A stretch of DNA of 18,964 nucleotides from CAZHWT01 sp964536215 (GTDB lineage Bacteria; Patescibacteriota; CAZHWT01), in the NCBI GenBank assembly GCA_964536215.1, contig CAZHWT010000026.1, positions 1 to 18,964 on the forward strand. The letters run 5' to 3'. Position numbers and translations under genes: made by a program. The stretch's first letter is position 1; every line of letters starts with the position of its first letter. Under the pieces are notes generated by a model that was not told the DNA's origin, ran no database searches, and saw nothing but the letters and a program-made list of their open reading frames with translations. Below are positions 13,712-18,964 of the stretch, piece by piece.

Positions 13712-14965
13712 ATGAAATCAACCTATGTCATTATAGGCGGGGGTGTGGCCGGTACGACAGCAGCTTCGACGATTAGGCGAATGGATGCAGACGGCACTAT
13801 TACGGTAGTGTCGTCTGAGGCCGAGCCTTTGTACTCTCGATTATCTTTATCGGCGTTTACCCGTGGGCAAACGACTAAAGAACAGATATATTTGCGTCAG
13901 CCAGAATTTTATCGACAGAAAGATATTTCATTAAAGTTAGATACTGTGGCGACAGCCGTGGATACGGCCGACCAAATAGTGACGTTGGCTGATGGCCAGA
14001 AACTGGGTTATGAAAAATTGTTATTGGCGGGTGGAAGCTGGCCGCGAGCCTGGGCGGTACCCGGGGCGGAATTAAAAGGTGTGTTGCCTTTGCGAACTCT
14101 GTCCCATGCCGAACAGATTGCGAAGCGCTTGCCCAAAGTGAAGCATGCGTTAGTAATTGGAGGCAGCTTTATTAGCCTGGAGCAGATTCAGACATTGTCG
14201 CAGTTGGGCATAGCTACGACGGTAGTACTGCGCGATCCATATGTCTGGGCATCGGTGTTGGATGAAGAGTCTGGACAACTTATTGCCGCAATTTTAGAAC
14301 AGGCTGCTAGCGTGCGCATACTTTATCGGACAGAGGTGGAGGTGCTGGAGGGCGCTACGCACGTTGAAGCGGCCTTATTGTCTAATGGACAGCGATTATT
14401 AACGGACCTGGTCTTGGTAAATATTGGAGTTGATCCAATGATTGCCTGGTTAGAAGGAAGCGGTATTGCGCTCGATGGTGGAGTGGTGACTGATGAGTTT
14501 TTGCAGACCAGCGCTAAGAATGTCTGGGCTGCCGGGGATATTGCTCTGTTTAACGACAAATTGTTGGGTGCCCACCATCGGCTGGGAAATTGGTCAAATG
14601 CAGCGGCGCAAGGTGAGACGGCCGGGCTGAACATGACCCAATCCAAGCCGACCGCGTTTGAGGCGGTGTCGACGTACTCCATTTCATTGTTTGGCAAAAA
14701 TATTAGCTTTGTAGGCGATTTTCATATGCACGCTAGAATGACTGCTATTCCGCGAGGTTCGGCTCGATCGGGGGCGTATGGTCGAATGATGATGCGTAAC
14801 AACGTGGTGGTGGGAGCTACGCTGATCAATCGATTCGCTGATCGCCAGCCAATTGAGGAGCTAATTAAAGCGCAGATCCCCTTGAATAGGCGGGATGTGG
14901 TGGACTTAACCGATGAATCAGTGCCATTGGACAGGACGGTGCGACGGTTAGTCAAGGCGGGTTAG
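13712..14965 (+). CDS. FAD-dependent pyridine nucleotide-disulphide-type oxidoreductase
   Basis: Predicted cytoplasmic flavoenzyme moving electrons between NAD(P)H and a partner protein or small acceptor. The 417-residue protein has two Rossmann motifs, GGGVAG (9-14) for FAD and GGSFISLE (150-157) for NAD(P). AGDIA (274-278) binds the FAD flavin side. The region after 310 is a diverged C-terminal domain. The redox-active CxxxxC of disulphide reductases is absent, so it is more like ferredoxin/rubredoxin reductase, NADH-nitrite-reductase-type or AIF-type proteins. The partner is not in the window: no ferredoxin or rubredoxin gene is present. It appears to be a single-gene unit between the CvpA-CAP gene and xseA. 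Confidence 0.88.
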   Translation: MKSTYVIIGGGVAGTTAASTIRRMDADGTITVVSSEAEPLYSRLSLSAFTRGQTTKEQIYLRQPEFYRQKDISLKLDTVATAVDTADQIVTLADGQKLGYEKLLLAGGSWPRAWAVPGAELKGVLPLRTLSHAEQIAKRLPKVKHALVIGGSFISLEQIQTLSQLGIATTVVLRDPYVWASVLDEESGQLIAAILEQAASVRILYRTEVEVLEGATHVEAALLSNGQRLLTDLVLVNIGVDPMIAWLEGSGIALDGGVVTDEFLQTSAKNVWAAGDIALFNDKLLGAHHRLGNWSNAAAQGETAGLNMTQSKPTAFEAVSTYSISLFGKNISFVGDFHMHARMTAIPRGSARSGAYGRMMMRNNVVVGATLINRFADRQPIEELIKAQIPLNRRDVVDLTDESVPLDRTVRRLVKAG

Positions 14966-15088
14966 TTTACAGTATGCGGTTTTACGAATAGCATGCTGGG
15001 ACAGTGCGTAGCATACTCGAACAACAACTCTTTCCTGACATTTAACAGGTAGCAGCAGTAAACGGCAAACCGCATCTGTCTTATGCGG
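14966..15088 (+). other. Spacer with competing complementary segments upstream of xseA
   Basis: AGTATGC (14971-14977) can pair with GCATACT (15011-15017). ATGCGGTTT (14974-14982) can pair with AAACCGCAT (15067-15075). The CCGCAT of the latter can also pair with ATGCGG (15083-15088), next to the xseA -10. No coding frame was found. It could be the 3' end region of the oxidoreductase transcript with a terminator-like fold, or the repeats may be accidental. Confidence 0.3.
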
Positions 15089-15100
15089 TATACTAAACGT
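15089..15100 (+). promoter_or_regulatory. Predicted -10 box of xseA, leaderless
   Basis: TATACT (15089-15094) is a near-consensus -10, 6 nt before ATG 15101, so transcription is expected to begin at the start codon. No good -35 lies 16-18 nt upstream. The longer in-frame ATG at 15083 would place this -10 inside the coding region, an argument against that start. Confidence 0.55.
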
Positions 15101-16438
15101 ATGAAATTTATTGACCAACGGGAAGTATTATCGGTAGCAGAGGTAAATGGTTTAGCTAAGGAAGTTCTGGAGCAGATGTCTTTTTGGGTGGAAGGCGAGA
15201 TTTACGATTTTAAGTCGGCTAATTCTCGTTACTATTACGTTTATTTTCAACTCAAAGACGAATCAGGGATGATTTTGCCCGCTATTATGTTGCCTCATAC
15301 TTTTAATGGGTTGGATTTTGATTTTGACAATGGTCAAAAAGTTTTAGCTCACGGCAAGTTGACCTTGCTTACTAAGAGCGGTAAGTATCAATTTCAAGCT
15401 GACAAAATGGAGCTGTTTGGCCAAGGAATGGTGGCTAAGGAGTTAGAAAAGCTTAAGGCTAAGTTGCAGGCTGAAGGATTGCTGGATACTGAGCGCAAAC
15501 GGTTGATGCCGCGATTGCCTCACAAGGTTGGGGTGATTACATCGGCCGAATCAGATGCTTGGGCGGATTTTCAACGACATTCAGTGGCAAAATTTCCCCT
15601 GATAGAATTGCGTTTGGCGGATACCTACGTTCAGGGTGTCAAGGCGGTAAATGGACTGCTGCGGGCGATTGAGTTGATGCAGCGGCAGACCGACTTGGAG
15701 CTATTGGTCATTACTCGAGGCGGTGGGAGCTTGGAAGATTTGGCGGCTTTTAATGATGAACGGGTAGTACGGGCCATTGCGGCCAGTCGGATTCCCACTA
15801 TGGTGGCCGTAGGTCATGAGAAAGATGTGTCGATCGCTGATCTAGTGGCGGATATTCGAGCCTCTACGCCGACTAATGCTGGGCAGCTGCTCACAGCGGG
15901 TTATGAACAAGCAGTTGAGCGATTGCAATACCAAGATGTATTTTTGCGACGTTGGGCTTGGCAACGACTAGACCGAATAGGTCAGGACCTAGATCAGTCC
16001 ATGCGGCATTTTACCTATATGCGAAACAAGTATTCATCACTACCAGTAAAGTTGCAGTCGCTGGGTGGCAGTTTGCATCACCATTATTTTCAACTGACGG
16101 CCCAAAAGCAATCTTGGCTGCAAAGTCTGAGAGATCGGCTGAGGGTTGATTTGATAGATGATAAATTGCTGTCCATCCAAACACTGCAGGAGCGACTTAG
16201 GTTGGCGTCGGTTTATGTTCAGCAGAGATCTGAGCACCGATTAACAGCGACTAAGCGGCAGTTAGATGCAGTTAGTCCATTAGCGGTTTTGCAACGCGGG
16301 TATAGTTTGGTGGAAGTGAATGGTCGGATTGTTCGTTCTTCCCGCAGTATTAAGCAAGGTGATACAATGCACATCCGGTTGCATCAAGGTGGGATAAAAG
16401 GATTAGTAACCAGAGTGGAGGACGAATATCATGAGTGA
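15101..16438 (+). CDS. xseA: Exodeoxyribonuclease VII large subunit
   Basis: Catalytic subunit of exonuclease VII, which degrades single-stranded DNA from both ends and takes part in mismatch and damage repair. The 445 residues include an N-terminal OB-fold (about 5-95), the catalytic domain with GVITSAESDAWADF (144-157), TRGGGSLEDL (205-214), GHEKD (238-242) and ADIRASTPTNAGQL (250-263), and a coiled-coil C-terminal half (about 265-390) that binds XseB. ATG 15101 is chosen because a -10 box lies between it and ATG 15083. The stop overlaps the xseB start by 8 nt, so the two subunits are coupled in translation. Length and motifs are normal. Confidence 0.96.
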   Translation: MKFIDQREVLSVAEVNGLAKEVLEQMSFWVEGEIYDFKSANSRYYYVYFQLKDESGMILPAIMLPHTFNGLDFDFDNGQKVLAHGKLTLLTKSGKYQFQADKMELFGQGMVAKELEKLKAKLQAEGLLDTERKRLMPRLPHKVGVITSAESDAWADFQRHSVAKFPLIELRLADTYVQGVKAVNGLLRAIELMQRQTDLELLVITRGGGSLEDLAAFNDERVVRAIAASRIPTMVAVGHEKDVSIADLVADIRASTPTNAGQLLTAGYEQAVERLQYQDVFLRRWAWQRLDRIGQDLDQSMRHFTYMRNKYSSLPVKLQSLGGSLHHHYFQLTAQKQSWLQSLRDRLRVDLIDDKLLSIQTLQERLRLASVYVQQRSEHRLTATKRQLDAVSPLAVLQRGYSLVEVNGRIVRSSRSIKQGDTMHIRLHQGGIKGLVTRVEDEYHE

Positions 16439-16754
16439 CGGATCTAAGACGTTTAGTCAGAAATTGCAGCGATTAGAAGAGGTTGTTCGACAGCTAGAGC
16501 GACCAGATATTGAGTTAGAGGATGGTTTGCAGTTATTGGAAGAGGGTATAGCTTTACACCAAGAGTGTCAAGAAATGCTTAGCCAGACTCAAGCAAAAAT
16601 TACTAAATTACTGGATAGCAGTGCTTCGACTGTTGCCTCCGAACCGGCGGTGGCTAAAACAGAGCCCAAACGGGCTGCTGAGTCGACGGAAGGGACGTTA
16701 TTCGAGGCGGTAGAAGTGTCTGCAACCGCAGATGATGAAGATCTACCCTTTTAG
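16431..16754 (+). CDS. xseB: Exodeoxyribonuclease VII small subunit
   Basis: Small helical subunit that caps the XseA coiled coils; several copies bind each large subunit. The core (about 8-62) shows the family pattern: LQRLEEVVRQLE, then LEDGLQLLEEGI and the CQEMLSQTQAKITKLL helix. The 107-residue length exceeds the usual 60-80 because of an acidic, low-complexity tail (63-107) rich in Ala, Glu, Ser and Thr. The ATG at 16431 overlaps the xseA stop and is preceded by a Shine-Dalgarno sequence GGAGG about 9 nt upstream, within xseA. This is a clear case of an internal operon gene with a Shine-Dalgarno while the operon's first gene has none. Confidence 0.94.
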   Translation: MSDGSKTFSQKLQRLEEVVRQLERPDIELEDGLQLLEEGIALHQECQEMLSQTQAKITKLLDSSASTVASEPAVAKTEPKRAAESTEGTLFEAVEVSATADDEDLPF

Positions 16755-16806
16755 GTCGGCCTGGAGCGTATCTAATTTTTGACTTCCGCTTTTTTGCTTG
16801 CCCGCT

Positions 16807-16818
16807 TATAATGCAGCT
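16807..16818 (+). promoter_or_regulatory. Consensus -10 box of the mscS operon, leaderless
   Basis: A perfect TATAAT (16807-16812) stands 6 nt before ATG 16819, so the transcript would begin at the start codon. The nearest -35-like TTGACT (16779-16784) is 22 nt upstream of the -10, which is longer than usual, so the -35 is uncertain. Confidence 0.6.
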
Positions 16819-17415
16819 ATGGATGCACTTTTGTCTTACTTCGATTTTGTTTTGCCGCAGATTTCGCCGACTGAATTGGCTCGGGGGGCCTTTAGTATTG
16901 CGGTAACCCTGTTGCTGGGCTTATTGGCCCAACAAGTTCTGCGGTTCGTTTCTCGGCTTGTGCGAAAACATTTAACCAGTACAGGTGATGGTCCGCGCCG
17001 AGACAGGTTGGTGCGAGCCAATAGCTTAACGACTGTTCTGACGGCTAGCATGAGTATTATTATTTGGCTGATTGTTTTGTTAGTCATCTTGGAGCAGATG
17101 GGTATTGATGTAGGGCCGTTTCTAGCTAGCGCCGGTATTTTAGGTTTGGCGGTTAGTTTCGGCGCTCAGGATTTGGTGAAAGATGTGATTGCGGGGTTAT
17201 TCTTCTTGTTGGAGAATCAGTTTAACGCCGGCGACGTGGTCGATATTAACGGTAAAAAGGGTAGAGTTGTCAATATGAGCTTACGCACAATTACCTTAGA
17301 GGACGAGGCTGATGGGGCATTGTATATGATTCGAAATAGCCAGGTTGGTATATTGGCACGCTATAAGCACCAGTCCACCGCTGAAGAGCCTCATAGTGTG
17401 AAGGGTAAGAAATAA
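16819..17415 (+). CDS. Short MscS-family mechanosensitive channel protein
   Basis: Predicted to release solutes when membrane tension rises. The 198-residue protein has membrane segments at about 21-45 and 70-93. The conserved pore-lining helix and start of the beta domain follow: FLASAGILGLAVSFGAQDLV (101-120), GLFFLLENQF (126-135) and NAGDVVDINGKKGRV (136-150). After a shortened beta domain (to about 185) the protein ends, so the C-terminal alpha/beta cage of E. coli MscS is missing. Start 16819 is chosen over TTG 16798 because a TATAAT box lies between them. Its stop overlaps the next start by 1 nt (TAATG), so the genes form one operon with the PAP2 gene. Confidence 0.88.
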   Translation: MDALLSYFDFVLPQISPTELARGAFSIAVTLLLGLLAQQVLRFVSRLVRKHLTSTGDGPRRDRLVRANSLTTVLTASMSIIIWLIVLLVILEQMGIDVGPFLASAGILGLAVSFGAQDLVKDVIAGLFFLLENQFNAGDVVDINGKKGRVVNMSLRTITLEDEADGALYMIRNSQVGILARYKHQSTAEEPHSVKGKK

Positions 17416-17879
17416 TGAAGGGAGTAGCTATTTGGGGACCACCTGTTGTGTTGTTGCTGGTGGGGACGGCGGCCTATATTGCGGTGGTTAAGTTGACGAC
17501 GCCTAAGCCGATTACTATTTCGGCTCAGCCGCACATTGTTTCTCCGCAAGGTAGCGATAGTGCTCAGGCTTCGACGTCGGCTGATGCGGCTATATCTACT
17601 CAGGTTAGCTTGCCAGATTCGACTGAAATTGCCGCATGGCAAGCAGCCGCCGATGATGGCTCTGAGGTGTGGCGATTAGATGTCTTGTCTGCTGCCAAGC
17701 ATCTCAGTAAACAGTATGGCTTCGTGGACGATGATGCTTTTTCTATGCAATCGTCTGATACGACTGCTTCGACCGTGCAAGCTGCTCATGGTAGCTATTT
17801 GTATTCAATTATGATGTATCAGCCGGGACTAAAGGGTGACAAGGGGGTTTGGTCGATTAAGAGTATTGGAATTCAATGA
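17415..17879 (+). CDS. Membrane-anchored extracytoplasmic protein of unknown function
   Basis: I do not recognise the family. The 154-residue protein has one N-terminal membrane segment (about 6-27), which may be an uncleaved anchor, then a Ser/Ala/Thr/Gln-rich stretch (about 30-75), and a small compact region (about 75-154) containing YLYSIMMYQPG and GVWSIKSIGIQ. The tail looks like a small folded domain outside the membrane. It starts inside the mscS stop (TAATG) and ends overlapping the PAP2-family start (ATGA), so it is tightly coupled with both. An envelope role is likely from position; no enzymatic motif was seen. Confidence 0.75.
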   Translation: MKGVAIWGPPVVLLLVGTAAYIAVVKLTTPKPITISAQPHIVSPQGSDSAQASTSADAAISTQVSLPDSTEIAAWQAAADDGSEVWRLDVLSAAKHLSKQYGFVDDDAFSMQSSDTTASTVQAAHGSYLYSIMMYQPGLKGDKGVWSIKSIGIQ

Positions 17880-18874
17880 GGTATTTTAATTCCTTACCAG
17901 CCGGTTTTTTGACTATGCCGACGACATTTCTGCATCGCTCTTTACAGTATCTTAGAGGCTGGTATGTGGCTTATGAGCAGCTGGCCAGCAAATATCGGAC
18001 AGTCAGTTTGGCAGTTGGAACAGTTTTGCTGATTGGATTAATTGTCTTGTTATTTCTGGACAACGTATCTTTGACCCCCGATATCATTATTGTCGTATTG
18101 TTTATTGCCGCAATTGCATTTGGCCAAGCCCTGCCCTTCTTGCGTGACTGGTTGCCATTTGTCGGTGTGCTGCTGGTTTATGAGAGCATGCATGGCTTTG
18201 CCGATGATTTAGGTCAGGTGGCTCATAGCACTGACTTAATTGCTACCGAGAGATTTTTATTCGGTGGCACCGTGCCCACACTGTGGCTGCAACAGCATTT
18301 ATGGCAAGGAGCAGTGAGCTGGTATGATTGGTTGTTTACGCTGACCTACTTTATGCATTTTGTGCTGCCCTTAGGGTGTGCGTTTTGGTTGTGGACGAGA
18401 TATCGGCACCTCTATTGGCAGTTTGTATTGAGTTTAGTTGCGTTGTGTTTTGCTGGCTTTGTTACATATGTGGTATTTCCAGCAACGCCACCATGGTTGG
18501 CGGCTAAACAAGGTGATTTGCCTGAAGTAATCAAAGTGATAGACCAGGTCTTGGCTCAATTCCCTCAGCAGATGACTATTTCGACCTTGTACCATAACTT
18601 AAATCCAAATCCGGTGGCGGCTATGCCGTCGCTGCATGCAGCATTCCCCATGTTGGTCTTGTTAATGTTATGGCAAGTTGTCAAAAAGAAGGCGGTGTGG
18701 TTTTTGATTTACTGTGGCATCTTATGGTTGGGTATAGTGTATATGGGTGAGCACTATGTTATTGATGCTATTGCCGGGATTCTCTACTCAGCCATAGTTT
18801 TCTTTGGCACTCGCTATCTTTATCGTCGCTTCTGGGCAAGACCATCAGATTTGCCCGTTTCGAGCGTAATCTAG
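17876..18874 (+). CDS. PAP2-family membrane phosphatase/phosphotransferase
   Basis: Predicted lipid-phosphate enzyme of the PAP2 superfamily; the arrangement resembles the PAP2_3/inositol-phosphotransferase-like branch. The 332-residue protein has about six or seven membrane segments (roughly 44-61, 68-84, 92-108, 150-172, 181-201, 256-268, 275-289 and 299-313, some partial). Signature residues are MPSLHAA (250-256, His254) and GEHYVIDAIAG (291-301, His293 and Asp297), which form the active site. The start at 17876 overlaps the preceding stop (ATGA). ATG 17915 is an in-frame alternative with a similar N-terminus. Substrates are unknown: undecaprenyl, diacylglycerol or inositol-phospholipid chemistry are all possible. 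Confidence 0.86.
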   Translation: MRYFNSLPAGFLTMPTTFLHRSLQYLRGWYVAYEQLASKYRTVSLAVGTVLLIGLIVLLFLDNVSLTPDIIIVVLFIAAIAFGQALPFLRDWLPFVGVLLVYESMHGFADDLGQVAHSTDLIATERFLFGGTVPTLWLQQHLWQGAVSWYDWLFTLTYFMHFVLPLGCAFWLWTRYRHLYWQFVLSLVALCFAGFVTYVVFPATPPWLAAKQGDLPEVIKVIDQVLAQFPQQMTISTLYHNLNPNPVAAMPSLHAAFPMLVLLMLWQVVKKKAVWFLIYCGILWLGIVYMGEHYVIDAIAGILYSAIVFFGTRYLYRRFWARPSDLPVSSVI

Positions 18875-18895
18875 AGCTTGTTGGCGGAATAAGCT
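18875..18895 (+). terminator. Short hairpin after the PAP2 gene
   Basis: AGCTTGTT (18875-18882) can pair with AATAAGCT (18888-18895) through 8 bp with one G-U, around a 5-nt GGCGG loop. It starts right at the PAP2 stop codon. No U-tract follows. The remaining bases to 18964 hold no recognisable feature. Confidence 0.3.
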
Positions 18896-18964
18896 TACGT
18901 TGTAACGCTGCTAAACTACCGCTAGCTTCCCCAATCGAAATAAATGGCTATTTAAATGGATATT

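Noticed and set aside
15083..15100. xseA start at ATG 15083
   Set aside because: The near-consensus -10 box TATACT lies between this ATG and 15101, and the family N-terminus fits the later start.
16798..16818. mscS start at TTG 16798
   Set aside because: A perfect TATAAT lies between this codon and ATG 16819, so the region is promoter.
1..18964. Mobile element, prophage or defence island
   Set aside because: No transposase, integrase, phage structural or restriction gene was seen; all genes look like stable core or envelope functions.
1..18964. Recoded TGA (genetic code 4 or 25)
   Set aside because: TGA ends xseA and the 17415 gene at family-consistent or operon-coupled positions, and no conserved Trp or Gly site uses TGA.

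Overview
The window is about 19 kb of compact, mostly coding DNA with moderate GC. It holds 15 protein genes and no mobile element, CRISPR array, tRNA or rRNA that I can see. TAA, TAG and TGA all act as ordinary stops, so the code is standard. The content fits a Gram-positive-type or candidate-phyla-radiation bacterium, and a Saccharibacteria/Patescibacteria-like lineage is my best guess. It rests on small envelope proteins, Lon with a CIRCE operator, and start codons sitting at the predicted transcription start. The taxon is an inference without database support.

Layout, left to right. (1) 54-3612, plus strand: a bifunctional class A penicillin-binding protein with a Thr-Pro tail, then glyA. 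(2) 3728-8339, minus strand: an unknown polytopic membrane protein coupled to folD, a secreted LysM-NlpC/P60 peptidase, and oligoendopeptidase F. GlyA and FolD, which act on the same folate one-carbon pool, are convergent neighbours. (3) 8421-10021: a SLOG/LOG-like Rossmann protein (plus) facing a serine D,D-carboxypeptidase (minus). (4) 10180-14965, plus strand: lon, a CvpA-CAP fusion protein, and a pyridine-nucleotide-disulphide-type FAD oxidoreductase. (5) 15101-18874, plus strand: xseA-xseB (exonuclease VII), then a coupled three-gene envelope operon of a short MscS channel, an unknown anchored protein and a PAP2-family membrane phosphatase/transferase.

Much of the window serves the cell envelope: peptidoglycan synthesis (PBP), peptidoglycan trimming (D,D-carboxypeptidase, NlpC/P60), the CvpA-CAP protein, osmotic release (MscS) and lipid-phosphate chemistry (PAP2). 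The rest is housekeeping: one-carbon metabolism, proteolysis and DNA repair.

Regulation is the most informative part. At seven to eight transcription-unit starts a -10 box lies 6-9 nt from the start codon with no Shine-Dalgarno sequence, which predicts leaderless or near-leaderless mRNAs. By contrast lon, pepF, the NlpC gene and the operon-internal xseB have clear Shine-Dalgarno sequences. The lon promoter has a canonical -35/17/-10 overlapped by a near-consensus CIRCE (HrcA) operator. Several genes end in hairpins without a U-tract, two of them long perfect inverted repeats. The only gene-free stretch over 300 bases, 6067-6524, contains alternative pairing helices that I cannot assign to a known RNA. 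I found no convincing new multi-gene system.
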